A stretch of 64,000 bases of DNA from Jeotgalibacillus alimentarius (GCF_000829445.1 NZ_JXRQ01000029.1:186001-250000); one strand, 5' to 3'. Counted from the stretch's first letter, positions 10,601 through 19,902 are shown. Notes: generated by a model from the letters alone, not told the origin. Program-made: numbers and translations.

Positions 10601-10631
10601 AAAGCTGTCGGGGATCTACCCCGACAGCTTT
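10601..10631. terminator. Bidirectional terminator
   Basis: AAAGCTGTCGGGG pairs with CCCCGACAGCTTT, between convergent genes, with A and T runs on the two sides. Confidence 0.9.
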
Positions 10632-10634
10632 TCC

Positions 10635-11828
10635 TTATGACAGAAGCAGTCTCAGCTGCCTTCCCTCTTCACTGTAGTTTCCTTTAAAGTGTCCGATGCC
10701 TGGAATATCCACTGCACCAGGACCCACGATCGGCTTTTCATTCAGATTCAGCTGCAGTTTATCTGCATGAAGAATCGAATGGCCATAATAAGTTAGAGCG
10801 GGCTGATTGATCAAATATTCCTGCTCCTGAATCTGCATCGTAACGAAATACTGATGCAGCAGCTGATGATCCACATTCACCATATTCATCGGATCAAAAA
10901 ATACCGCTCTCATCGGCCCTTCAATTGTCAGCTGATAACCTTCAAACTCTGAGAATGACTGAATCTTCTTCAGCCTCGATTCCTGTACCAGTCTGTAAAT
11001 CCTTGCCGCCTCACTCTGCGTTTCCCAATCACAGTTGTAAAGTGTCGGCTGGTCCTGGCCTGACATTTCTTTCAGACAGTCATATAGCGTACATTCTTCT
11101 GCGAAATACCGGTGTTTCCAGTCAGGCAGCAAATCATCAAGCAGCAGGCACATGGCAAGGCCTGAGCTATAGCAGCTTCTTCTCAAGTGGAGCCCTGCTT
11201 CTTCATGATTCAGCAGCTTTTGTTTGTAACAACTCTCACTTTTAATATCATCATGAAGCGATGCATAGGCTTTCATTTCAACGTACCACGCAGGGCCTTC
11301 AATCGTTTCAATCAGGTTTTCATATTCAAGTGTGTCACCAAGCAGCTCTCTTCTTTTTTCTCTTAGTGAAACGAAATGCCTGAGATGCTGTTGCCGCTCT
11401 TCACCCTGTGCTTCGAGCGCTTCACTCAGTACGGAACGTTCTTCAAGACGAAACCCGATATTTTCTTGTGACAGTGGATACTGCACACCCAGTAACTCAT
11501 CCGGGAACCTTTTTTCATCCATCAGTGTCTGATAGCCGTGAAAAAGCTCATGGACTAAAACAGGATAAGTCTCCTCGAATCTGCCCGGGTTTTCAACATA
11601 GACAATCGCTGTAGGGACATCTTCAAATAAGATCAGCGTATTCCCTACAAATCGCTTATCCCAGGCAAAAATTAATGGTTCTTCCTTTTCACCGCAGACA
11701 GGATGATTAAATAAATACACAGATTCACGATTATAAAGTGCATAAGCGGTCAGTCTGAAACCGGGCCAGAACTGATTCAGATCAGCTGCTTCAAGTTTTT
11801 CTTTCAATTTTCTTGTAAAAGGAATCAC
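10635..11828 (-). CDS. Putative zinc metalloprotease of unknown family (HExxH)
   Basis: I do not recognise a named family. Counted from GTG 11828, the protein has the zinc motif HELFH (His93, Glu94, His97). The motif EGPAWYVE follows about 80 residues later (Glu177 and Glu184), which is the usual form of the third ligand in gluzincin-type proteases. No signal peptide or membrane helix is seen, so it is probably cytosolic. GGAGGTG lies inside the longer open frame and 6 nt before GTG 11828, which decides the start over the ATG at 11843. The HTH protein at 11849-12079 lies directly upstream with a 20-nt gap, so the two are probably cotranscribed. The protease function is inferred from motifs only. 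Confidence 0.6.
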   Translation of the reverse strand: MIPFTRKLKEKLEAADLNQFWPGFRLTAYALYNRESVYLFNHPVCGEKEEPLIFAWDKRFVGNTLILFEDVPTAIVYVENPGRFEETYPVLVHELFHGYQTLMDEKRFPDELLGVQYPLSQENIGFRLEERSVLSEALEAQGEERQQHLRHFVSLREKRRELLGDTLEYENLIETIEGPAWYVEMKAYASLHDDIKSESCYKQKLLNHEEAGLHLRRSCYSSGLAMCLLLDDLLPDWKHRYFAEECTLYDCLKEMSGQDQPTLYNCDWETQSEAARIYRLVQESRLKKIQSFSEFEGYQLTIEGPMRAVFFDPMNMVNVDHQLLHQYFVTMQIQEQEYLINQPALTYYGHSILHADKLQLNLNEKPIVGPGAVDIPGIGHFKGNYSEEGRQLRLLLS

Positions 11829-11848
11829 TGGGCACACCTCCATTTCTG

Positions 11849-12079
11849 TCAGTCCTCATCTTTCACATCATAACTTTCAGGAATCGGTTCATTCTTCCAC
11901 TCTTCGATGAGTTCTTTGACCTTTTCCATCTGTTTTAAATGCTGATTAAACTGCTCTTTATTCACTATATATTGCTGTCCATCCCAGACAGCTCTGATTT
12001 TATTTTCATAGATCAGCTGAAGAATCAGCTGTTCAGACATATCCAAATAGGCTGCTAATTCTTTTGTTGTAAGGTACAT
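11849..12079 (-). CDS. Excisionase/MerR-type helix-turn-helix protein
   Basis: This small protein (76 aa) begins MYLTTKELAAYLDMSEQLILQLIYENKI and continues AVWDGQQYIVNKEQF, the pattern of the excisionase-type winged HTH domain. The acidic C-terminal tail has no further domain. It is probably a DNA-binding adaptor or regulator for the downstream protease-like gene. GAAGGGTG precedes the ATG at a good distance. No integrase or other phage gene is nearby, so the excisionase label describes the fold only. Confidence 0.75.
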   Translation of the reverse strand: MYLTTKELAAYLDMSEQLILQLIYENKIRAVWDGQQYIVNKEQFNQHLKQMEKVKELIEEWKNEPIPESYDVKDED

Positions 12080-12219
12080 ATTTTACACCCTTCATATGTC
12101 ACGTATATTCCTATCATACACATAGGTAATTATACACTCTATCCGCTAAAATATCATCTTTTAAATTTTGGGGCTGTATGACAGACACATGACAAAATCA
12201 CTATTTTCCCAAATATTAA

Positions 12220-12394
12220 GGCTTTGTTGAGATTGGCTGTTAATTTCCGCTCTAGGGGGATGCTTTCCGCAGGGCCGGCGGTAAGCATCCTCGTGCTTCG
12301 CACTGCGGAGTCTCACATGTCCGGCTTCTCCAGCTGGAGTCACCCCCTTGCGCTCCAGTTAACAGCTGCGGCAAAATCATATCAGACCTTAACA
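12220..12394 (+). repeat. Dispersed structured repeat, copy B
   Basis: The element starts GGCTTTGTTGA...GGCTGTTAATTTCCGCT and ends AACAGCTG...CCTTAACA. These termini are inverted repeats of each other (TGTTAA and AGCTGTT blocks). The core words GCTTTCCGC, GGCGGTAAGC, CTTCGC, GTCTCACATGTC and CTGGAGTC are shared with copies A and C. It fills most of the gap between 12080 and 12479, in which no gene is seen. Confidence 0.75.
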
Positions 12395-12404
12395 TTTCAA
12401 ATTT

Positions 12405-12447
12405 AAAAGCAGAGGTTCGCTGTGTATGTTGAAACAGCGCCCTCTGC
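12405..12447 (-). terminator. Terminator of the XRE-TPR regulator gene
   Basis: On the minus strand GCAGAGG-GCGCTGT pairs with ACAGCGAA-CCTCTGC and is followed by TTTT. Confidence 0.7.
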
Positions 12448-12479
12448 CTGTATTCCCGCTATTCATAAGAATAACCATC

Positions 12480-13745
12480 TTATGATTTACCGCTCAATAA
12501 TGCAACAGTTTTTTCCCATGTTTCCTGAATAAAATGCTGGTATGGCGTCTCCGGCAAATCAGCTACAGCAGTCATTGCTTTTTCAGCAGATGCAAGTGCT
12601 GCTTCCTGGTCACCTTTTTCAATTAGACAGAGTGCCACATAAGCATCTGCAGTTGCCATCATAGACAAATCGAATGGATGGTGGGCAAATCCTGTATCTT
12701 TAAACTGTATGAGTTCTTCATACGCTTCCTCGTATTTCCCAAGTCCATAAAGTGCACTTCCCCGTTCCAGATGAAAATACCCATCATCATCCATCGACAT
12801 ATTTTTTTCATCATTTACCAGTTCATTAATCATATTCAGCGCTTCTTGATGTTGTTTTAAATAAAAGTTTTTATAATGAATTTCAACAAATATACTGCTG
12901 AAAAGACCATCATGATTTTCTGTAAACTCTGCAAACTGTCTAGATTTCTTAAGTGTATACTGCCTCTTTTCTTCATCTCCATTTAACAAAGCATGAAAAG
13001 AAGCCAGACGGTAGATATCATCCATCAGGTAATAAATATTCTTTCTTTTTGAAAATGAAATAATCTCTTCAAGCAGGTTTTCTGCTTCTGTATATTTTCC
13101 GACTCCAGACAAAAGCGCCGCTTCTAAATGATCTGATTCGATTTGGACGAGGGGATCAGCAAGCAGCTCCTTCTTTTCATATTCATGTTTATATGCGATC
13201 AGCTGCTCAAGAGCGTATTCATATTTATGTTCCCTGAAATGCTCCATCACAGTTCTGAGCTGCACCTTATAGACATTGTGATTAAGTCCGAGTGCCTGGT
13301 AATCATTCATTGCAAGCTGAAGGTACGCCATTCCCTTTTCGATCTGTCTTCGGTTTTGATAAATCCTTCCCGTCAGTTCATACACCCTTGCTGTCTCGTA
13401 AGTTTTTGGAAGCTCTTTGTTCACGATGTTTTCCAGTTCTTTTTGAATCCCCTTCAATTGAAGCTCATATTCCTCTAACGAAACGGCATGATAAGCCTTA
13501 TGTATCTCTTCTTCGATTTCCACAAGTTTCTTCTTCATCTCTTCGCTTGATTCTTCAGTCAGCAGTACCTGAACATTCACACCAAGCTGCTTTGCAATAT
13601 GCTGAAGGCTTTCCATCGACGGGTTGGACCGCCCATTTTCAATCAGACTCAGCATTCCTTTGGACATTGCTTCTCCTGCAACATCTACAAGTGTCAATTT
13701 CTTTTCTTTCCGTAACTTCCGTATGCGTTCACCCAGGCTGCTCAT
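12480..13745 (-). CDS. XRE-family regulator with C-terminal TPR repeats
   Basis: The N-terminal 65 residues form a classic HTH_3 domain (LGERIRKLRKEKKLT...VAGEAMSKGMLSLIENGRSNPSMESLQHIAKQLG). About 350 residues of helical TPR-like repeats follow, the layout of peptide- or ligand-responsive regulators. It is divergent from the MFS exporter gene. Two near-identical palindromes lie between them, one by each promoter, which makes this protein the obvious candidate repressor of both. AGAGG lies about 9 nt before the ATG at 13745; the longer TTG start at 13763 has no ribosome binding site. No signalling peptide gene was found next to it, so the ligand is unknown; a pump substrate is the simplest guess. 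Confidence 0.85.
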   Translation of the reverse strand: MSSLGERIRKLRKEKKLTLVDVAGEAMSKGMLSLIENGRSNPSMESLQHIAKQLGVNVQVLLTEESSEEMKKKLVEIEEEIHKAYHAVSLEEYELQLKGIQKELENIVNKELPKTYETARVYELTGRIYQNRRQIEKGMAYLQLAMNDYQALGLNHNVYKVQLRTVMEHFREHKYEYALEQLIAYKHEYEKKELLADPLVQIESDHLEAALLSGVGKYTEAENLLEEIISFSKRKNIYYLMDDIYRLASFHALLNGDEEKRQYTLKKSRQFAEFTENHDGLFSSIFVEIHYKNFYLKQHQEALNMINELVNDEKNMSMDDDGYFHLERGSALYGLGKYEEAYEELIQFKDTGFAHHPFDLSMMATADAYVALCLIEKGDQEAALASAEKAMTAVADLPETPYQHFIQETWEKTVALLSGKS

Positions 13746-13772
13746 ATGTTTCATCCTCTGCAATGTTCTTTT

Positions 13773-13844
13773 GTTTAATTATATTAAACTTTTCTGTTGA
13801 TTACCAGAAAAAAGCATGTTATGATTTGTTTAATTAAATTAAAC
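13773..13844. promoter_or_regulatory. Divergent promoter region with paired 17-bp palindromic operators
   Basis: GTTTAATTATATTAAAC (13773-13789) and GTTTAATTAAATTAAAC (13828-13844) are 17-bp palindromes differing at one position, with starts 55 bp apart. Between them TTGATT (13797-13802) and TATGAT (13820-13825), spaced 17 bp, form the MFS promoter; the second palindrome starts just after its -10. The first palindrome contains a minus-strand TATAAT that could be the -10 of the regulator. This suggests one repressor controlling both genes. Confidence 0.8.
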
Positions 13845-13864
13845 TTTTGAAAAGAGGGGTTTGT

Positions 13865-15154
13865 ATGACTGATCAGCAGCGTCTTCAAAAAGCAACCCGC
13901 AATATGTTTTTCTTTACCGGGGGCGAATTCATCGGTACCATCGGCGCACAGATTTATCTGTTTGGTATCAGCTTCTTCGTTTTGACATTGACCGGCTCAG
14001 CTTCAAGTTTCGCATTAACCATTTTATGTTCAATGGTGCCAAGAATCATTTTATCTCCGATTGCCGGGCACGTGTTGGACCGGCTGCCGAGAAAACAGGT
14101 TGTCATCGTATCGCATGCTCTGATGACTGCGATGATGTTGTCTGTATTCTTTTATACAATGTTCTTTGGGCTCAATCTGCCAGTCATTTATATCACAGCA
14201 GCCTTCCTTGCAGCTTTCTCAACTTTTGCAGGCCTCGGACTGACTGCGTCGATTGCCAATTTTGTTGATGAAGCACGTATTCAGCGGGCCATATCACTGA
14301 CGCAATCCTCGACCTCACTTGCCGCTATTTTAGGTCCTGTCCTTGGCGGGCTGATGTATGGATTTCTTTCAATAGAAGCTTTCTTTCTGATCCATGCCCT
14401 TGCATATGCGACGGCTCTGATCTGTGAAATCAATATTGATTTTTCTTTATATAAAAGAGAATCAGGCGATGTTCAAAAAGACGAACCAATGCTTGCCAGT
14501 CTGAAAGCCGGAGCCATTTATGTAAAAGAACATCGTATTCTGCTGCCGATTATGCTTGTCGCACTTTGGGTAAATTTCTTCTTTATGGGTTCTGTGGTTG
14601 GCTTACCATATATTACGATTGAAGTACTTGGTGCCACATCGGATCAGTTCGGATTGATAGAAGCTATGTTCGGGGTTGGTACACTCGTGCTCTCTATCTA
14701 TATTTCCACCCGCAAAGATTTCAAAAAACCGATCCGCACAATGCGATTTGGTATGCTGAGTATCGGATTATTGTTTGCGCTGCTTGCACTTCCGCTGCTG
14801 GTAACAATGGGTTCTCCCGGATTTATTATCTTTTATATGATACTCGGCTTTACGTTCGGCGGGACAATGATGATTATTAATACACCGATTATGGTGCTGA
14901 TGCAAAAAACGACCCCTGAGCACTACCGGGGGAGAGTCTTCGGCCTGCTTGAAATGGTTGCTTCAGGCATTTCACCGATCGGACTTGTACTGTTTGGATT
15001 TCTGTATGATATTGCTTCACCTTCTCTGATTATCCTGGTTACAGCCGGTCTACTGGCTGCGGTGACAGTGATCGGTCTCAGACCATCAAAAGTGGATGAT
15101 GAAGTTGCTGCTGATGAAGTCATCAAGGAAGACACGGTTGCAGCCCGTGCTTAA
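13865..15154 (+). CDS. MFS transporter, probable drug or solute exporter
   Basis: This membrane protein of about 429 aa has roughly 12 hydrophobic segments and the MFS loop motif GHVLDRLPRKQV after the second helix. It resembles the macrolide/enterobactin-type exporters of the MFS_3 group. AGAGGGG stands 5 nt before ATG 13865; a TTG 18 nt upstream lacks a ribosome binding site. It is divergent from the XRE-TPR regulator and its promoter is overlapped by a palindrome shared with that gene, which suggests inducible efflux. The substrate is not known. Confidence 0.85.
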   Translation: MTDQQRLQKATRNMFFFTGGEFIGTIGAQIYLFGISFFVLTLTGSASSFALTILCSMVPRIILSPIAGHVLDRLPRKQVVIVSHALMTAMMLSVFFYTMFFGLNLPVIYITAAFLAAFSTFAGLGLTASIANFVDEARIQRAISLTQSSTSLAAILGPVLGGLMYGFLSIEAFFLIHALAYATALICEINIDFSLYKRESGDVQKDEPMLASLKAGAIYVKEHRILLPIMLVALWVNFFFMGSVVGLPYITIEVLGATSDQFGLIEAMFGVGTLVLSIYISTRKDFKKPIRTMRFGMLSIGLLFALLALPLLVTMGSPGFIIFYMILGFTFGGTMMIINTPIMVLMQKTTPEHYRGRVFGLLEMVASGISPIGLVLFGFLYDIASPSLIILVTAGLLAAVTVIGLRPSKVDDEVAADEVIKEDTVAARA

Positions 15155-15162
15155 AGGTCATG

Positions 15163-15194
15163 AAAAAAGCCCGGACATTGTCCGGACTTTTTTC
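15163..15194. terminator. Bidirectional terminator
   Basis: AAAAAAGCCCGGAC pairs with TCCGGACTTTTTT, between convergent genes. Confidence 0.9.
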
Positions 15195-15235
15195 TATAGA
15201 CAGCTTGCGGCGCTTCAGACAGCGCCACCCCGGAC

Positions 15236-16447
15236 TCAGTCTCTCCCGGGATCCACGATGGCCGCTTCTTCAGGATTATGTTCACCGTGCAGCATTTCAC
15301 AAAGCATTTTGGCACCGAGCTTGCTGTAGACAGTGCCGTTGCCGCCGAATCCGAGGCAGTAGTAGATGCCCTCCTGCTCAGGGTCTTTTCCGATGAATGG
15401 CAGACCATCCTCTGATTCACCAAAAGCAGCAGACCATGTATATTCAGCGTGAATATCAAGGTCCGGGAAATGTTCTTTGATGCGCTCAACCAGTCTTGCA
15501 CCGCGGTCATGCAGCTTTTCATCGCTCACATCTGCATCCATTTTATCTTCATCCAGCCCGCCGGCAATAATTCTCCCTTCTTCAGTCGTTCTCATATAAA
15601 AGTAAGGACGCTTCGTTTCCCAGATTAATGCGCGGTAAATCCATGATTCCAGATCATCCACCTGATTCGTCGCGATCGCATAGGTGCGGTTGAGTTCACC
15701 GCCAAATCGGTCAGCCAGTGATTTTGCTTCATAACCCGTGCAGTAAATAATATGATCTGCGGTTATTTTTCCATTTGCAGTTTCTACAACGAATTTCCCG
15801 TCCTCATTTTTTTGCGGACGATCAACGGATGTATTTTCATAAATCTGTACCCCTCTCGTCTCAGCACTTTCAAACAGTGACCTGATCAGACGAAACGGAT
15901 TTACTTCCGCATCCCCATGCGTCATCAGCGCTGCGGGCTTTCTGAATCCATACAGCTCTTCAATTTTGTCAGCATCAAAATATTCCACTTCAAACCCATG
16001 CTCTGTCAATGCTTCATATTCTTTCTCCAATTTTTCAATATCAGCTTCATCTGACGCATAATAAAGGCTCGGGCGTCTGACAAAGTCCACTTTCCCGGGC
16101 AGAGTACCTGCTACTTTCTGTAATTCCTCTACTGCTTCAAGGCACATCTTATAAAACGTTACAGCTTTTTCCTCACCGATCTGTTCGATGAACTCATGCA
16201 GCATTTTATCGTTAGAATACTGCAGCAGTCCGGTATTGGCTGACGAACTGCCTTCACCGACCCGTCTTTTATCTACGACTGCCACTGACATTCTTGTATG
16301 CGATAACTCTTCTGCACAGAGCGCACCTGCCATGCCACCGCCTACAATCAGCACATTGCAATGTATGTCTTTATTCAATTCCGGAAATGTCACATCTCTT
16401 TCTGCAGTTTCCGGCCAGTATAGTTGTCCATTATGTAATTCACTCAT
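15236..16447 (-). CDS. FAD-dependent oxidoreductase (DAO family)
   Basis: This protein of the glycine/D-amino-acid oxidase superfamily has the N-terminal FAD site VLIVGGGMAGALCAEEL followed by VVDKRRVGEGSSSANTGLL. A C-terminal FAD-contact segment reads EDGLPFIGKDPEQEGIYYCLGFGGNG. It would oxidise a C-N bond of an amine or amino acid substrate that cannot be named from sequence alone; gamma-glutamylputrescine- or sarcosine-like compounds are typical. AGAGGAA is well placed for ATG 16447, whereas the GTG at 16456 abuts it. The gene lies between terminators and is probably monocistronic. Confidence 0.85.
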   Translation of the reverse strand: MSELHNGQLYWPETAERDVTFPELNKDIHCNVLIVGGGMAGALCAEELSHTRMSVAVVDKRRVGEGSSSANTGLLQYSNDKMLHEFIEQIGEEKAVTFYKMCLEAVEELQKVAGTLPGKVDFVRRPSLYYASDEADIEKLEKEYEALTEHGFEVEYFDADKIEELYGFRKPAALMTHGDAEVNPFRLIRSLFESAETRGVQIYENTSVDRPQKNEDGKFVVETANGKITADHIIYCTGYEAKSLADRFGGELNRTYAIATNQVDDLESWIYRALIWETKRPYFYMRTTEEGRIIAGGLDEDKMDADVSDEKLHDRGARLVERIKEHFPDLDIHAEYTWSAAFGESEDGLPFIGKDPEQEGIYYCLGFGGNGTVYSKLGAKMLCEMLHGEHNPEEAAIVDPGRD

Positions 16448-16506
16448 ATCCTGCACTTCCTCTCTGTCTGTATTTATTCCCCGTTACTCAGCACTGCAAA
16501 ACCGGA

Positions 16507-16539
16507 TGAAAAAAATAAGCACAACACTGTGCTTATTTT
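16507..16539 (-). terminator. Terminator of the GGDEF gene, overlapping its stop codon
   Basis: On the minus strand AAATAAGCACA pairs with TGTGCTTATTT, followed by Ts. The 5' arm contains the TAA stop of the GGDEF gene. Confidence 0.85.
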
Positions 16540-18170
16540 TCCGGCAGTTTAAACATATTTTTTCCATTGTCCTTGGCACTGTATAATGCCTCATCAGCTT
16601 CCTTAATCAGCTCACGTTTATTTTTTCCATGAAGCGGATAGATCGATATCCCGACACTTGAAGTCACATCAAGTTCATGCCCGCTGATTCTGTATGGTTT
16701 TCTGAGTGAATTCAGGACTTGTTCAGCTTTTTGAACAGCACCATCCTCACACGCACCTGGCAGCAGGACAAGAAATTCATCCCCACCGAGACGAGCAACC
16801 ATTTCCTCATCTGAAAGTTCATGACGGATACGGTTTGCAAAAAGCTTCAGAAGATCGTCCCCTGCATCATGACCAAACGTATCGTTAATTTCTTTGAAGT
16901 GATCCATATCAATGTAAAGCAACGCAAATTTACTCTGATTTTTCTTCGCTGCAGCTATGGTATCATCAATTTTCTCTGTAATATAGCGTCGGTTTGGCAG
17001 TCCTGTCAGACTATCACTGAACGCCATTTTCTTAAGCGCCCGCTGTGCACGATTACGAAGCGTTACATCCTGCCCTACTTCATAGATCCCGATTGTTTCA
17101 CCATTCACACTGATCGGCAGTGTTTTTATTTTCAGCTCTACTTTTTTACCTGTTTTATGTGTCAGGCTTGCAGTGTATTCGACTGATTCACCTTCAAGCG
17201 TCTTTTTCAGCGCATCCTCATAACTGATATGTGAGTCAGTATGATTTGTGAGAAGATGGTGATCCATGTTCAGGATCTCTTCTCTTGTATATCCGAGTAT
17301 GTCTAATGCAGCCGCATTCACATCTTCCACCTGACCATGCGCATTAATAGCCCAGATGATATCGGGATTCGCATCAAATAAAGATTTAAATCTTTCTTCC
17401 CGTTCTTTTGCCTGTCTTTCAGCTTTTTTCAGCTGGGTGACTTCTTTATACATCACAATTGCGTAAGCTCTTCCATTCAGCTGAACGGGTCTGTATGAAG
17501 CCAGCACTTCGATGATACGGCCATCCTTACGCACCCGCTGACGTTCCATATTCTCAAATGCTGAGCCCCCAAACAGTTTTGATAAAAAAGCTTCATGTTT
17601 TTCCTGATTGTGAGCAGTGAAAAATGGAGGGATCAATACCCCTTGCACCTCACCTTCATGATACCCAAGCATTTCCTCAAAAGCTCGGTTCACCCGGTAA
17701 ATCGAACCGTCTTCATTCATGAAAAAAATGGCATCAGAAGCATGATCCCATACAAGCCCAAGCTCCGCTGAAGTTTTTGCGAGATCCGATTCAAGCGCTT
17801 TCCGCTCAGTGATATCTCTTGTAATCGAAAGAATATGTGTGACCTCATTGTCAACATTTATAATAGGATTCAATGTCGTTTCTCCGATCCAGCCATCGTC
17901 ACCTGTCAGTTCGAAATGAGTATGATTTTTTGAATTCATCACTTTAATATATTGATTTTTTATATAATCAGCCCGCTTTTGCGGATAAATATCGCCAAAA
18001 CTCTTACCCAGTATGGTTTCATTCAGTCCGAGAACCTGTTTACCCTGCTCATTAATGAACTCATAAACGAATTCGGGGCCCGGCAGTACTTCGAGTATAA
18101 ATACAATGTCAGATATCCTGTCCATCATTGTGATAAAGGGGTGTATGCTGTCTTCGTATTTTTGTTTCAT
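16533..18170 (-). CDS. PAS-PAS-PAS-GGDEF diguanylate cyclase
   Basis: There are three PAS sensor regions (about 15-125, 140-255 and 265-380), each ending in a DIT/EVT/DVT linker. A GGDEF domain follows, with MAFSDSLTGLPNRRY, IDMDHFKEINDTFGHDAGD and an intact LGGDEF active site, so it should make c-di-GMP. No membrane helix is seen. The product-inhibition RxxD site, expected five residues before GGDEF, reads SDEE, so feedback control is probably missing. GGAGG lies 8 nt before ATG 18170. It lies some 6-20 kb from the Pel locus; B. cereus Pel production depends on a diguanylate cyclase, but no link is shown here. Confidence 0.92.
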   Translation of the reverse strand: MKQKYEDSIHPFITMMDRISDIVFILEVLPGPEFVYEFINEQGKQVLGLNETILGKSFGDIYPQKRADYIKNQYIKVMNSKNHTHFELTGDDGWIGETTLNPIINVDNEVTHILSITRDITERKALESDLAKTSAELGLVWDHASDAIFFMNEDGSIYRVNRAFEEMLGYHEGEVQGVLIPPFFTAHNQEKHEAFLSKLFGGSAFENMERQRVRKDGRIIEVLASYRPVQLNGRAYAIVMYKEVTQLKKAERQAKEREERFKSLFDANPDIIWAINAHGQVEDVNAAALDILGYTREEILNMDHHLLTNHTDSHISYEDALKKTLEGESVEYTASLTHKTGKKVELKIKTLPISVNGETIGIYEVGQDVTLRNRAQRALKKMAFSDSLTGLPNRRYITEKIDDTIAAAKKNQSKFALLYIDMDHFKEINDTFGHDAGDDLLKLFANRIRHELSDEEMVARLGGDEFLVLLPGACEDGAVQKAEQVLNSLRKPYRISGHELDVTSSVGISIYPLHGKNKRELIKEADEALYSAKDNGKNMFKLPEK

Positions 18171-18268
18171 TCTTCTGACCTCCACTTATCTGACATAGTA
18201 CTTTTATCATACCACCGTTTCATAAAAGTTAAGCATGCCGATATGCTCAAATCACCTTCTTATAAAAA

Positions 18269-18470
18269 AGCTTTGTTAAAGGTGGCTGTTGATTTCCGCT
18301 CCAGGGGGAACGCTTTTCGCATGAGCCGTCTTTTGGCTCCGATTCAATCGGACCTCCTCAGCGCGGGGCGCTTGCGGGGTCTCACCTGTCACGCTTCTCC
18401 TGCTGGAGTCGTCCCCCCTTCCGCTGCAATCAACAGCTGTGCTAAAACAACATTGGGCTTTAACATAGCC
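18269..18470 (+). repeat. Dispersed structured repeat, copy C (longest)
   Basis: This 202-bp element lies in a gene-free stretch. It starts AGCTTTGTTAAAG...GGCTGTTGATTTCCGCT and ends ATCAACAGCTGTGCTAAAAC...GGCTTTAACATAGCC. The two ends are inverted repeats (GTTAAAG/CTTTAAC; AGCTGTTGATT/AATCAACAGCT, last positions imperfect). It has the same core as copies A and B and appears to be the fullest version in the window. Confidence 0.8.
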
Positions 18471-18522
18471 ATTAGGAGAAAATTTGAATAATAACTAGCA
18501 GAACTCAGCGCTTTAACCCAAT

Positions 18523-18550
18523 AAAAAACGCCCCGACATCAGGGCGCCTT
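18523..18550 (-). terminator. Terminator after aceA
   Basis: On the minus strand GGCGCCC pairs with GGGGCGT, allowing G-T pairs, and is followed by TTTTTT. Confidence 0.8.
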
Positions 18551-18571
18551 TAAATAGGTTTTTAGCATGCT

Positions 18572-19855
18572 CTATGCTTTTTGGAATTGCTCAGCCTCTG
18601 TGGATCCTGACAGGGCAGTTGTAGAAGAAGTACCGCCCGAGATAACCATAGACACCTCATCAAAGTACCCTGTACCAACTTCACGCTGGTGGCGTGTGGC
18701 AGTATAGCCGTTCTCTTCTGCGTCAAACTCTGCCTGCTGCAGTTCAGAGTAAGCACCCATGCCGCGTGCTTTATAACCGCGCGCCAGCTCAAACATGCCA
18801 TAGTTCAGTGAATGGAAGCCTGCAAGTGTAACGAACTGGAACTTATACCCCATCTTACCAAGCTCCTGCTGGAATGTTTCAATCGTTTCATCATCCAGCT
18901 TCTTTTTCCAGTTAAATGACGGTGAGCAGTTATATGCAAGAAGTTTGCCCGGGAACTTTTCGTGAATCGCTTCAGCAAAGCGTCTTGCTTCATCAAGATT
19001 CGGTTCTGACGTCTCACACCAGATCAGATCAGCATAAGGCGCATATGCAAGACCTCTTGCAATTGCCTGATCAAGTCCGTCGTTTGTGCGGAAGAACCCT
19101 TCAGGTGTGCGCTCTCCAGTGATGAATGCATGATCATATGGATCAACGTCACTTGTAATGAGGTTTGCTGCATTTGCATCTGTGCGGGCAATAATGACAG
19201 TCGGTACCCCCATCACATCAGCTGCGAGTCTTGCAGAAATCAGGTTCTTTACGGCTGTCTGTGTCGGCAGCAGTACTTTTCCGCCAAGGTGACCGCATTT
19301 CTTTTCAGAAGAAAGCTGGTCTTCTAAGTGGACGCCGCCTGCACCTGCTTCAATCATTGCTTTTGTCAGTTCAAATACGTTCAGGTTGCCCCCAAAGCCA
19401 GCTTCCATATCTGCTACAATTGGGGCGAACCAGTATGTATCGCCCTTTCCTTCAGCCTGTTGAATCTGATCTGCACGCTGAAGCGTCTGGTTAATTCTTT
19501 TTACGACCTGTGGTACGCTGTTGGCCGGATATAGACTCTGATCCGGATACATATGTCCTGAAAGATTGGCATCTGCTGCAACCTGCCAGCCGCTAAGGTA
19601 AATGGCTTTCAGTCCCGCTTTCACCTGCTGCATGGCCTGATTCCCTGTCAGTGCACCAAGTGCGTTAATATAATCCTCTTCATGCATCAGCTTCCAAAGT
19701 CTTTCAGCACCCATTCTTGCAAGCGTCTGTTCTATGACAACTGATCCTCTGAGTTTAATCACATCTTCCGGAGAGTAAGGGCGCTGAACCCCTTCCCAGC
19801 GCTCCCCCTGCCAGTTTTGCTGAATTTCCTCAATGTGCTGATTTGTGTTTGACAT
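18572..19855 (-). CDS. aceA: Isocitrate lyase
   Basis: This enzyme splits isocitrate into glyoxylate and succinate, the first step of the glyoxylate shunt used for growth on acetate or fatty acids. The catalytic motif KKCGHLGG is present, along with [17 protein letters not shown] and the C-terminal [16 protein letters not shown]. About 427 aa is the standard length. AAGGGG lies 9 nt before ATG 19855; an ATG three codons upstream sits on the ribosome binding site. The palindrome TGTTATATAACA upstream is shared with the malate synthase gene and, with one change, the 99-aa gene. Confidence 0.97.
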   Translation of the reverse strand: MSNTNQHIEEIQQNWQGERWEGVQRPYSPEDVIKLRGSVVIEQTLARMGAERLWKLMHEEDYINALGALTGNQAMQQVKAGLKAIYLSGWQVAADANLSGHMYPDQSLYPANSVPQVVKRINQTLQRADQIQQAEGKGDTYWFAPIVADMEAGFGGNLNVFELTKAMIEAGAGGVHLEDQLSSEKKCGHLGGKVLLPTQTAVKNLISARLAADVMGVPTVIIARTDANAANLITSDVDPYDHAFITGERTPEGFFRTNDGLDQAIARGLAYAPYADLIWCETSEPNLDEARRFAEAIHEKFPGKLLAYNCSPSFNWKKKLDDETIETFQQELGKMGYKFQFVTLAGFHSLNYGMFELARGYKARGMGAYSELQQAEFDAEENGYTATRHQREVGTGYFDEVSMVISGGTSSTTALSGSTEAEQFQKA

Positions 19856-19902
19856 AACGTCCATCCCCTTTTGTATTATTACAATACTATAATTTTATTT
19901 TT

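Noticed and set aside
11849-12079. Prophage remnant signalled by an excisionase-type protein
   Set aside because: No integrase, attachment-site repeat or other phage gene is nearby; the HTH fold is common in ordinary regulators.
13764-13771. SinR half-site GTTCTTT near the XRE-TPR gene
   Set aside because: It is a single half-site in AT-rich DNA without an inverted partner, probably by chance.
18269-18470. Stand-alone regulatory RNA
   Set aside because: The same core occurs in five places with shared inverted-repeat ends and internal deletions, which fits a dispersed element better. An RNA role cannot be excluded.
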